Shown: positions 1 through 5,834, numbered from the stretch's first letter. The stretch: DNA of 6,416 nucleotides from CBDUUP01 sp965370435 (GCA_965370435.1 CBDUUP010000266.1:1-6416), one strand, 5' to 3'. Made by a program: numbers and translations. The notes: generated by a model not told the origin, from the letters alone.

Positions 1-1186
1 CGGCGGCCAGCATATCGGAGGTTGCATGGATGGGCTGCATGGAGGCGATAACGTCAAGTTCGGCCAGACGGGTTAAATCGTCGGGATGCAGAAGCTGGAC
101 GTGCTCGATGCGGTGGCGCAGGGGAGGCAAACCTTGTTGACGCTCATACTCCCGCAATTGGGCGTATGCGGCCAGGGTTTCGTGGTTGGCGCGATCGCCG
201 ATAGCGTGGACGGCCATGCTGAGGCCGCCATCGGCGGCCTGGCGGGATTTCTCGAACAACTCCTCGCCGTCCATGAACAGCATCCCGGTGTTGTCGGGTT
301 CGTCGTCGTAGGGTTGGAACATGGCGGCAGTGTGCGGCCCCAGAGCGCCGTCCATGAAGGCTTTGACAGACCCGATACGCAGCATGTCGTCGCCGAAGCC
401 GCTCCGCAGGCCCACTTCCAGGGCTTGTTCCAGGACTTCTATGGGGATGCTTTTGGTGACTCGCAGCTTCAATTCGCCGCGCAGGTGAAGGTCTTGGAGG
501 GCGGCGAAACAATCTGGCTGGTCGAAGTCATGCACCCCGGTCAGGCCTACTTTCCAGAGGTTGGTCTGTGCTCCTTGGAGGGCCTGGACGATTTGCTCGC
601 CGGTGGGTTGGGGGAGGATGTCGAAGATCAGGGACGAGGCGGTTTCGAAGAGGATGCCGGTCGGCTCTCCGTCGGGGCGGCGTTGGATGGCTCCGCTGAA
701 GGGGTCGGCGGTTTGGGCATTGATGCCCCCTGCTTTCAGCGCGGCGGTGTTGGCCCAGGCCGCGTGCAGCGACTTGGCGGTCAGGAAGACGGGGTTGTTG
801 GGGGCGATCTGGTCCAGGTCGGCGGCGCTGCCGAAACCTTCCGGCCAGTCGTTCTGGTTCCAGCCGTGGCCCAGCACCCATTCGCCGGGCGGGGTGTTCT
901 GGGCGCGTTCTGCCACCCGCCGCAGACATTCCTCCCGGGTTTCGGTCTCGCAGTCCACTTTTTGCAAGCCCAGAGCGTAGTGGGCCAGGTGGATATGGGC
1001 GTCCACCAGGCCGGGGATCACGGTCCGGCCTCCCAGGTCTAGGGTCTCGCCGCGCCCTTTGAATTGGGTCAAGCTGGTTTGGTCGTCGCCAATCGCCAGG
1101 ATGCGCCCCTGAAAGATCGCCAGGGCGGCGGCAGTGGGTTGGTTTTCGTCCAGGGTGTAGATCTGGGCATTGTGCAATATGCGCAT
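1..1186 (-). CDS. YtcJ-like metal-dependent amidohydrolase (amidohydrolase family 3), 3' end outside the window
   Basis: The 395 visible residues belong to the Amidohydro_3/YtcJ group, predicted cytoplasmic hydrolases of C-N bonds whose substrate is usually unknown. The protein opens with the small beta domain (MRILHNAQIYTLD), followed by the metal-binding HxH in VDAHIHL (residues 64 and 66). Next come KSLHAAWANTAAL (138-150), VKAFMDGALG (274-283), HAIGDRAN (327-334), RIEHVQ (359-364) and MQPIHATSDM (383-392), all typical of this family. Family members are around 520-550 residues, so roughly 130-150 C-terminal residues, including the usual late Asp metal/catalytic motif, lie beyond the left edge. 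I chose the ATG at 1186 because AAGGA sits 6 bases upstream and the product then starts directly on the family's first strand. An ATG at 1213 adds nine residues and overlaps the last base of the NUDIX stop codon (TAATG). It is the last visible gene of the parAB unit. The family is near certain; the substrate cannot be told. Confidence 0.92.
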   Translation of the reverse strand, partial: MRILHNAQIYTLDENQPTAAALAIFQGRILAIGDDQTSLTQFKGRGETLDLGGRTVIPGLVDAHIHLAHYALGLQKVDCETETREECLRRVAERAQNTPPGEWVLGHGWNQNDWPEGFGSAADLDQIAPNNPVFLTAKSLHAAWANTAALKAGGINAQTADPFSGAIQRRPDGEPTGILFETASSLIFDILPQPTGEQIVQALQGAQTNLWKVGLTGVHDFDQPDCFAALQDLHLRGELKLRVTKSIPIEVLEQALEVGLRSGFGDDMLRIGSVKAFMDGALGPHTAAMFQPYDDEPDNTGMLFMDGEELFEKSRQAADGGLSMAVHAIGDRANHETLAAYAQLREYERQQGLPPLRHRIEHVQLLHPDDLTRLAELDVIASMQPIHATSDMLAA

Positions 1187-1192
1187 AGCCGT

Positions 1193-1197
1193 TCCTT
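1193..1197 (-). promoter_or_regulatory. Ribosome binding site deciding the amidohydrolase start
   Basis: AAGGA on the minus strand, 6 bases before the ATG at 1186. The competing ATG at 1213 has only GGAAG and AGGA at less ideal spacings, although its overlap with the NUDIX stop would allow coupled re-initiation. Confidence 0.55.
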
Positions 1198-1212
1198 GTG
1201 TGAGGGTGTTCA

Positions 1213-1749
1213 TTATCCTACTTCCAAACTATCTTCCCCCGATATCAAATGCTTTCGATAAAATTCTTGCCTGGATACTCCCGTTTGGTCGCGCAAGTCG
1301 TATAGCTCCTGGCGGGAATTGACTTGTACCTCGTGCTCCAGGGTCGCGGATTGCATCCAGGCCACGCTGCCGCCCACACCGTTCAGGGCATCCTGGATGC
1401 GCTGTTGGTACCCGAAAAGCAATGGCTCTGGTAGATTATCAGGAGAGAAATAATCAACGGCTATGGTTTCCCCTTCTTGGGTGCGCAGCGCGCCGCCTAG
1501 AGGCTTGGCGGCGAAGAGGACGACGTGTATGTCATTGAATAGACCCAGCCGGGAGTAAACGCCCACCAGCCGGGTCAGTTCCACTTTCAGCCCGGTCTCT
1601 TCTCGGGCTTCCCGGATGGCGGCTTGGGCGGCCGACTCCCTGGGATCCACGACCCCGCCGGGCAAGCACCAAACCTCGAAATCCTCGCGTTGGGTCAACA
1701 ATATCGTACCGTCTTGAATGATGGCGACAGCAGCGCCGAAAATGACCAT
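1213..1749 (-). CDS. NUDIX hydrolase
   Basis: A 178-residue NUDIX-fold pyrophosphohydrolase, predicted to cleave a nucleoside diphosphate linked to some moiety X in the cytoplasm. The NUDIX box is complete: G32, five residues, E38, seven residues, then REAREETGL (46-54). This keeps the glutamates that bind the divalent metal. The domain starts almost at the first residue (GAAVAIIQDGTILLTQR). A C-terminal tail of about 50 residues follows the core (rich in Q, E and R, with YDLRDQTGV), making it longer than minimal members of about 130-150 residues. GGAGG lies 4 bases before the ATG. It starts 49 bases after the parB stop, and its TAA overlaps the alternative ATG of the amidohydrolase gene, so it is probably co-transcribed with both. 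Substrate specificity (oxidised dNTP, NDP-sugar, ADP-ribose, cap removal) cannot be read from the sequence. No link to chromosome segregation is implied beyond position. Confidence 0.93.
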   Translation of the reverse strand: MVIFGAAVAIIQDGTILLTQREDFEVWCLPGGVVDPRESAAQAAIREAREETGLKVELTRLVGVYSRLGLFNDIHVVLFAAKPLGGALRTQEGETIAVDYFSPDNLPEPLLFGYQQRIQDALNGVGGSVAWMQSATLEHEVQVNSRQELYDLRDQTGVSRQEFYRKHLISGEDSLEVG

Positions 1750-1798
1750 TTAGCCTCCAATGAAAATTGATTTGGCTGGAATCATTGACCCCAGCGCT

Positions 1799-2659
1799 TT
1801 AATCCAACTCCCCCAAGAATCGCTCGATCAGCCCGTTCAACTCTTCGTCCGAATAGTAATAGATGACGATTGCGCCGCCCTTCTTGCCGTGTTTCAATTG
1901 GACCTTAGTGCCCAGAGTCGAGCGCAGGCGTTCTTCCATCTCCCGGATCTCGGGGGGCGGGGTAGATTTGGGCGGGGCGGTCTTTTTCTTGCCTTGCAGC
2001 TTGCGCACCAATTCTTCGGTCTGGCGAACGTTGAGGCCTCGGAGGAGAACCGTTTGCAGAGCCGCGTTCTGGGCTTTGGCGGAGGACAGGGCTAACAGGG
2101 CGCGGGCGTGGCCCTCCCGGATGTGGCCTTCCATCAATGATTCCTGAGTTTTCTTGGGCAGCTTGAGCAGGCGCATGGTGTTGGTGACTGCCACCCGGCT
2201 CTTGCCGACTCGTCCGGCGATGTCCTCGTGGGAGAGGCTGAATTCGTCGGCCAGTTGGCGGTAGGCTTCGGCGGTTTCCAGGGGGTTGAGGTCGGCGCGC
2301 TGGACGTTCTCGATCAGAGCCAGTTCGATGAACTGCTGTTCGCTGGCCTCCCGCACGACGACGGGCACCTGGTCCATCCCCGCAGTCTTGGCCGCCTGCC
2401 AACGGCGCTCCCCGGCGATCAGGGTGTATTGCCCTTTTTCTTCGCCCTGGGTGACGATGAGGGGCTGGATCACGCCATGCTCGATGATCGAGGCAGCCAG
2501 TTCGGCCATTTTCTCCTCGTCAAAACGCTCCCGGGGCTGGCGGGGGTTGGGCTGGATGTCCTTGACGGGGACTTGGGTCACGCTGCCGGGGGGCAGCGCG
2601 CTTTCGCTGGGAGGGATGAGGGCGTCAAGGCCTCTGCCGAGGCCGGGTTTACGGGCCAT
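1799..2659 (-). CDS. parB: ParB/Spo0J-family chromosome partitioning protein
   Basis: A 286-residue chromosomal ParB. In the family, dimers load at parS sites, bind CTP, close into a sliding clamp, spread along DNA and stimulate the ParA ATPase. The N-terminus RKPGLGRGLDALIP (3-16) matches the ParA-contacting tail. The CTP-binding ParB_N domain shows NPRQPR (38-43), GERRWQAAK (83-91) and ENVQRADLNPLE (117-128). The parS-reading helix-turn-helix is around 141-165 (LSHEDIAGRVGKSRVAVTN). A lysine/proline linker (224-237) leads to the C-terminal dimerisation domain (238-286). Length and domain order are normal and all box residues are present. GGAG sits 7 bases before the ATG. In most bacteria parB follows parA at once; here a nucleotidyltransferase gene separates them and a 53-base gap precedes parB. 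No convincing parS was found in the window. Confidence 0.97.
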   Translation of the reverse strand: MARKPGLGRGLDALIPPSESALPPGSVTQVPVKDIQPNPRQPRERFDEEKMAELAASIIEHGVIQPLIVTQGEEKGQYTLIAGERRWQAAKTAGMDQVPVVVREASEQQFIELALIENVQRADLNPLETAEAYRQLADEFSLSHEDIAGRVGKSRVAVTNTMRLLKLPKKTQESLMEGHIREGHARALLALSSAKAQNAALQTVLLRGLNVRQTEELVRKLQGKKKTAPPKSTPPPEIREMEERLRSTLGTKVQLKHGKKGGAIVIYYYSDEELNGLIERFLGELD

Positions 2660-2712
2660 GTTTGTACTCCGGTTTGTCTTTGGGATTGATAATGTGAATT
2701 AGATAGACCCAA

Positions 2713-3024
2713 TCATTCTTGGGCATAGACCAACTGTGCCTGCTCCAGCATGTCCTCTTTGATAAGCGGATTGATAAACCCAATGGTCACCAGGTCTATT
2801 TTTCGGTTACTCAGTATTGCGGACAGTTCTTTCTCGATTTCCCACAAGGTGAAGAAACCGGGTGTGTGTTGGGGGATAAAGTCAACCAGAACATCAATAT
2901 CGCTTTGGGCGTCAAAGCCCTCATGTAAAATAGATCCAAACAGCGACAATTTTCGGATGTGGCGTCGTTTGCAGAAAGCGGCAATCTCTTGTTGATCGAA
3001 TGATAAGGTCGTCGGTAATGCCAT
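2713..3024 (-). CDS. Minimal nucleotidyltransferase (MNT/MntA-like), lone copy between parA and parB
   Basis: A 103-residue protein of the minimal nucleotidyltransferase group (NTP_transf_2, DNA polymerase beta superfamily). The signature is complete: GS at 30-31, SDIDVLVDF at 41-49 with metal-binding Asp42 and Asp44, and the third carboxylate Asp77 in KIDLVT. It ends in the usual NPLIKEDMLEQAQLVY. In known HEPN-MNT pairs the MNT protein is an antitoxin that transfers AMP to a tyrosine of the HEPN RNase. No HEPN gene is present here: 3 bases separate it from parA and 53 from parB. Its start is supported by AGGAG 6 bases upstream, within the last codons of parA. GC content is about 46% by hand count, against about 65% and 60% in sampled 60-base segments of parA and parB, which suggests recent arrival. 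It may be an orphan antitoxin, act with a distant partner, or modify something else; the sequence cannot decide. Confidence 0.9.
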   Translation of the reverse strand: MALPTTLSFDQQEIAAFCKRRHIRKLSLFGSILHEGFDAQSDIDVLVDFIPQHTPGFFTLWEIEKELSAILSNRKIDLVTIGFINPLIKEDMLEQAQLVYAQE

Positions 3025-3027
3025 AGG

Positions 3028-3819
3028 TTACTCCTGAGTCTCAGGAACCGGCTTCCCGTCCCCTTCCAGGACTTCCCGCGCCAGCCCGGCGTAGGCTTTG
3101 GCGCCGGTGGATTGGGGGTCGTAGGCCGAGATGGGGATGCCGTGGGAGGGGGCTTCGGCCAGACGCACGCTGCGGGGGATCACATGGTGCATCACTTGGT
3201 CGGGGAAGTGGCGGCGCACTTCGTCCACCACGTCGCGGGAGAGGGTGGTGCGCCCGTCGTACATGGTCAGCACCACACCCCGCACCCGCAATTTTGGGAA
3301 GATGGCGCTGCGAACCCGGTCTATGGTTTGGATGAGTTGGCTGAGGCCTTCCAGGGCCAGGTACTCGCACTGCACCGGGATGAGCAGACCGTCCTGGGCG
3401 GCTAACATGCCGTTGACGGTCAGCAGTCCCAGAGAAGGCGGGCAGTCTATGAGCAAGTAGTCGTATCGCTCGGCGATTGGCTCTAAAGCTTTTTTCAGGC
3501 GGCCTTCCCGGTTGAGCAGGCCCACCAGTTCCACCTCGGCGCCCGCCAGGGCGGGGGAGGAGGGCAATATGGATATCTTCAAGCGGGGGTTGTGGAGGAT
3601 ATTGGGGTTGCTGTCCGAATCGGTGAGCAGGGCTTCGTAGATGCCGTTTTGGACGGTTTGTTTATCAATGCCCAGCGAGGAGGTGGCGTTTGCCTGGGGG
3701 TCCATGTCCACGATAAGGACGCGTTGGCCGTAATAGGCCAGGTAAGCGCCCAGGTTTATGGCGGTGGTGGTCTTCCCGACGCCGCCCTTCTGATTGACGA
3801 GGGTATATATTTTAGCCAC
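3028..3819 (-). CDS. parA: ParA/Soj-family chromosome partitioning ATPase
   Basis: A 263-residue chromosomal ParA. The family binds ATP, dimerises, coats the nucleoid non-specifically, and is released by ParB-stimulated hydrolysis, moving ParB-bound origins. The deviant Walker A box QKGGVGKTT (10-18) carries the signature lysine Lys11. Walker A' is VDMDPQANA (37-45) and Walker B is YLLIDCPPS (121-129). RSVRLAEAPSHG (216-227) contains the region used for DNA binding in Soj. There is no N-terminal helix-turn-helix, so it is the short chromosomal (Soj) type and not a plasmid type Ia ParA. The start codon is GTG, 3 bases after the kinase stop; the nearest Shine-Dalgarno-like string (GAGG) is 11 bases away, so translation may depend on coupling to the kinase gene. 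The MNT gene follows after 3 bases. In many bacteria rsmG and mnmG precede parA; here a sugar kinase does. Confidence 0.97.
   Translation of the reverse strand: MAKIYTLVNQKGGVGKTTTAINLGAYLAYYGQRVLIVDMDPQANATSSLGIDKQTVQNGIYEALLTDSDSNPNILHNPRLKISILPSSPALAGAEVELVGLLNREGRLKKALEPIAERYDYLLIDCPPSLGLLTVNGMLAAQDGLLIPVQCEYLALEGLSQLIQTIDRVRSAIFPKLRVRGVVLTMYDGRTTLSRDVVDEVRRHFPDQVMHHVIPRSVRLAEAPSHGIPISAYDPQSTGAKAYAGLAREVLEGDGKPVPETQE
3031..3035 (-). promoter_or_regulatory. Ribosome binding site of the MNT gene inside the end of parA
   Basis: AGGAG, 6 bases before the MNT ATG, overlapping the final Glu and Gln codons of parA. With the parA stop only 3 bases before the ATG, this points to translational coupling and fixes the MNT start. 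Confidence 0.7.
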
Positions 3820-3822
3820 GGG

Positions 3823-4674
3823 TTATAGAGCCTCGGTCATGGTATCGTAGATCTCGTCCTGGGTCGGAATACCATCCAATCCGGGCCGGGTGATTGAAAA
3901 TGCGGCCATGCGGTGGGCGAAGCGGATCGCCTCGACGGGGTCATGGGATGCGTGCAGGCGGATGAAAAATGAGGCCGCGAAAATGTCTCCCGCGCCGACC
4001 GGGTAGCCGGGGCTAGCGCTGTTTGGCTGGGGGATGAACTCCATTTCCCCATTCGTGTATAGGCAGGCGCCTTCCTCGCCGTGGGTGACCACCAGCAACC
4101 GAGTATAAGCGGCCATAGCATCAATGCGGCTCTGGTCTTTCAGCAGGTCTTCTTCGCTTATCACCACCGCGCTGGCTTGCTCTAGCACATAGGCGGCCTC
4201 GGGCCATTCGCCGAAATTCACCTTGCCATCCGCCCCCCACTCTCGCAACCAGCCCTGGGGCGTCAGCCCGACCAGGGCGTCGGGGAATTGGCGGGCTAGA
4301 TTGGGGTCCACTTCCTGGGCGACAGGCCCTAGATGGACGATGGGGGCGCTGCGCCAATGGTCGGGGATCAGGTTGGCGCTGAGGCTGGGGGCTGCGTGAT
4401 GGATGACTTGCCGACGGCCTTCAGGGGTTTCGATGTTTTCGAAGGTGGTGGATCGCTCGGCCAGCAGGTTGGTGATGGGGATGCCTTCCAACTCGCCCAG
4501 AGGGAGATCTTCACCCCATGATGTGACCACGCCCACCCGCAGCCCTAAAGCGCGGGCAGTGAGGGAGGCGTAGGCGGCGGTGCCTCCGATCTGGGGGCCG
4601 TCGGGGGACAGGTCACGGGTCAGGTGGCCGATGGCCAGGTAATCGATGCTGGAAGGGGGAGCGGGAGGGAACAT
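3823..4674 (-). CDS. PfkB/ribokinase-family carbohydrate or nucleoside kinase
   Basis: A 283-residue ribokinase-fold kinase, predicted to phosphorylate a sugar, nucleoside or related alcohol with ATP in the cytoplasm. Visible marks are the di-glycine hinge GGTAAYASLTARALGLRVG (30-48), VVTHGEEGACLY (195-206) and the C-terminal signature SPGYPVGAGDIFAASFF (221-237) with catalytic-base Asp230 and the anion hole GAG. The usual D-T before GAGD reads P-V, so the signature is slightly degenerate. I start at the ATG 4674 because the frame continues upstream to an ATG at 4851 only through the repeat array, giving a 59-residue Cys/Leu/Pro/Thr-rich extension that does not look like protein. No Shine-Dalgarno sequence precedes 4674; a TATAAT six bases upstream suggests leaderless expression. 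It heads the unit containing parA, with a 3-base gap. The substrate is unknown. Confidence 0.9.
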   Translation of the reverse strand: MFPPAPPSSIDYLAIGHLTRDLSPDGPQIGGTAAYASLTARALGLRVGVVTSWGEDLPLGELEGIPITNLLAERSTTFENIETPEGRRQVIHHAAPSLSANLIPDHWRSAPIVHLGPVAQEVDPNLARQFPDALVGLTPQGWLREWGADGKVNFGEWPEAAYVLEQASAVVISEEDLLKDQSRIDAMAAYTRLLVVTHGEEGACLYTNGEMEFIPQPNSASPGYPVGAGDIFAASFFIRLHASHDPVEAIRFAHRMAAFSITRPGLDGIPTQDEIYDTMTEAL

Positions 4675-4680
4675 ACCCGA

Positions 4681-4686
4681 ATTATA
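4681..4686 (-). promoter_or_regulatory. Consensus -10 box, likely leaderless promoter of the kinase-parA-parB unit
   Basis: A perfect TATAAT on the minus strand ends 6 bases before the ATG at 4674. Transcription normally starts about 6-8 bases after the -10 box, so the first transcribed base would fall at or next to the start codon. No ribosome binding site is visible before that ATG, in agreement. The -35 region is poor: at a 17-base spacer it reads TTCTTC, matching TTGACA only at the first two bases. The element is seen directly; its activity is inferred. Confidence 0.55.
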
Positions 4687-4733
4687 CCTTATTGGAAGGA
4701 GGAGAAGAATAGGGTAATTGTACGGTTGGGCAC

Positions 4734-4832
4734 GAGGCAAGTTGCAAGTAGGCAAGGTGCAAGTGGCAAGTGGCAAGTATGCAAGTGGCAAATTGCATGT
4801 AGGCAAGTGGCAAATTGCATGTAGGCAAGTTG
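4734..4832 (+). repeat. Degenerate tandem array of about 13 GGCAAGT / TGCAAGT units
   Basis: Read on the plus strand, the block is built from 7-8 base units of the type (G/T)GCAAGT, with variants GGCAAGG, GGCAAAT and TGCATGT. At its downstream end a higher-order 22-base unit (starting GCAAGTGGCAAATTG) occurs in two perfect tandem copies, 4781-4802 and 4803-4824, followed by the start of a third (4825-4832). Perfect copies next to degenerate ones indicate recent slippage or duplication. The array lies just upstream of the kinase promoter. Confidence 0.85.
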
Positions 4833-4979
4833 TTCGTTGGAGGATAGACAATTTACGCGAGGCCTTGGAATGAGTTTAGGGTTGTCAAACCTGTGGGAGG
4901 GTAGGTTTCTCGCGCTGAACCGTACCTTCTTGCAAACCTGCTTAATTGCTACCTGCACACTTGCACACTTGCCTACTTG
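4745..4979. repeat. Long-range inverted repeat joining the two repeat blocks
   Basis: CAAGTAGGCAAG at 4745-4756 is perfectly complementary to CTTGCCTACTTG at 4968-4979. The adjoining GTGCAAGTG at 4757-4765 pairs with CACTTGCAC at 4958-4966, leaving only A4967 bulged. The arms total 21 pairs, separated by 192 bases. Since both arms come from the same repeat family in opposite orientation, the pairing may be a by-product and not selected. Confidence 0.65.
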
Positions 4980-5019
4980 TTTACCTGTTCCTTGTCTACC
5001 TGTTTCCCTGTCTACCTCC
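4950..5019 (-). repeat. Second degenerate repeat block in opposite orientation
   Basis: On the minus strand this reads as related units (AGGTAGACAAGG, CAAGTAGGCAAG, TGTGCAAG). It includes a 15-base and a 16-base near-copy in tandem (4982-4996 and 4997-5012, plus strand TACCTGTTCCTTGTC and TACCTGTTTCCCTGTC). It ends right before the T-run side of the jag terminator. Confidence 0.75.
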
Positions 5020-5020
5020 A

Positions 5021-5053
5021 AAGAAAAAAAGGCAGCGCAAAAACGCTGCCTTT
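5021..5053 (-). terminator. Intrinsic terminator of the yidC-jag unit
   Basis: On the minus strand, a 10-pair stem (AAAGGCAGCG with CGCTGCCTTT, 5044-5053 and 5028-5037) closes a 6-base loop and runs into TTTTTTTCTT. It begins 28 bases after the jag stop codon. The T-run is only on the minus side; on the plus strand the stem is followed by TTTCCATATTT, so any activity in that direction would be weak. Confidence 0.92.
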
Positions 5054-5081
5054 CCATATTTCACGTACCCCAATACTGGAA

Positions 5082-5795
5082 CTAGGTGGGGATAATGGCA
5101 ACCTTGCGGCGGGGATCTTCGCCGGCGCTCTCGGTTTCCACTTCGTCATTCTCTCGCAGTTCAATGTGGATAATGCGTCGCTCGCTGGCCGACATGGGTT
5201 CTAATACCTGGCGGCGTCCTGATTTGATGGCCTGGTCGGCCATGCGGTTGGCGAGTTTGCGCAGGTTCCGCTCCCGGCGAACCCGGTAGCCTTCCACGTC
5301 CACCATGAGCGGGACGGCCCGGTTCAGTTCTTTGCCCAGGATGAGCTTGGTGATGTATTGCAGGGCGTTGAGGGTTTCGGCGCGGCGGCCAATCAAGATG
5401 CTGAGATCGTCACCGGTGATGTCGACGATAATGGGAGCGAAGCGATAGTCGGGGTCTTTCTCGCCGTAGCTGGCTGTGACTTTGGTCTCCACGCCCATTT
5501 TATCCAGCAGTTCCTCCACGGTCTCACGAGCGATGTTTAGGACATCTTCTTTGTCCTCTTCAAGGTCGGCTGGCTGGGCGGCGGATGTAGGTTGGGATTC
5601 GGCTTCTGGGTCTTTCACGATCAAGCGGACACGGGCCTGGCGTCCTCCCAGGCCGAACAGCCCGCCGCCCCGGCCCTCGTCGAGCACTTCCACGTCCACG
5701 GCTTCTTGTGGAAGGCCGAGATCGGCGAGGCCTTTCTCAATGGCTTCTTCTATGGTAGGGGCAATTACTTCTAGGGTAGCGCGTTCATCGTTCAT
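5082..5795 (-). CDS. jag: Jag/KhpB RNA-binding protein (Jag-N, KH and R3H domains)
   Basis: A 237-residue Jag (KhpB, EloR, SpoIIIJ-associated) protein. The family binds RNA in the cytoplasm; in Firmicutes it works with KhpA in control of cell elongation and division. The Jag-N domain occupies about 1-60, with the characteristic GGGLFGLGGRQARVRL (43-58). An acidic linker follows (62-84). The KH domain spans about 85-165 and includes LSILIGRRAETLNALQYI (131-148). The R3H domain lies at about 166-213, with Arg206 and His210 in ERRIIHIEL. A charged tail closes the protein. The KH GxxG loop reads GRRA (136-139) where GRRG is usual. GAGG lies 6 bases before the ATG. It follows yidC after 39 bases, the standard order, and ends before a strong terminator. 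Confidence 0.95.
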   Translation of the reverse strand: MNDERATLEVIAPTIEEAIEKGLADLGLPQEAVDVEVLDEGRGGGLFGLGGRQARVRLIVKDPEAESQPTSAAQPADLEEDKEDVLNIARETVEELLDKMGVETKVTASYGEKDPDYRFAPIIVDITGDDLSILIGRRAETLNALQYITKLILGKELNRAVPLMVDVEGYRVRRERNLRKLANRMADQAIKSGRRQVLEPMSASERRIIHIELRENDEVETESAGEDPRRKVAIIPT

Positions 5796-5834
5796 GGGTA
5801 GCCTCTCACTAGATAAAGCAATGATAACAAAGTT

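Larger units (their letters stand above)
4675..5081. other. Gene-free spacer between the jag terminator unit and the kinase promoter
   Basis: About 400 bases with no credible gene. From right to left it holds the jag terminator (5021-5053), a pyrimidine-rich repeat block (4950-5019), a unique stretch (4833-4949), a GGCAAGT-type array (4734-4832), and the kinase promoter. Open frames cross it on both strands, but they encode runs of Cys, Leu, Pro, Thr or Gln, Val, Ala and Ser produced by the repeats, and match no recognisable family. The unique part contains two nested small inverted repeats, CGCGAG/CTCGCG (4856-4861 with 4909-4914) and AAACCT/AGGTTT (4887-4892 with 4903-4908). They could fold but have no T-run, and I assign no function. 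Confidence 0.7.

Noticed and set aside
86..1042. Long plus-strand open frame of 318 codons
   Set aside because: It lies wholly antisense to the amidohydrolase, whose reading frame shows every family motif. The plus-strand product is a Gly/Val/Gln-rich sequence with no recognisable domain, typical of antisense frames in GC-rich genes.
1750..1798. Terminator or promoter between parB and the NUDIX gene
   Set aside because: Only a 5-pair TGATT/AATCA hairpin without a T-run, and no recognisable -35/-10 pair.
2660..2712. Separate promoter for parB in the gap after the MNT gene
   Set aside because: A TATCAA-like string is present, but there is no acceptable -35 at proper spacing; read-through from the kinase promoter is simpler.
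2713..3024. Complete HEPN-MNT toxin-antitoxin module
   Set aside because: There is no HEPN frame on either side or antisense; the flanking genes are parA and parB with minimal gaps.
4675..4851. 59-residue N-terminal extension of the kinase from an ATG at 4851
   Set aside because: It is translated from the repeat array into Cys/Leu/Pro/Thr-rich low complexity, has no family similarity, and lies upstream of the TATAAT box.
5054..5069. Possible parS site around TTTCACGT
   Set aside because: Only the left half of the parS palindrome (TGTTTCACGTGAAACA) is matched; the right half reads ACCCC where GAAAC is needed.
4689..5085. Open frames of up to about 120 codons on both strands of the spacer
   Set aside because: They arise from tandem repeats and cross the terminator hairpin; no domain or supported start codon.
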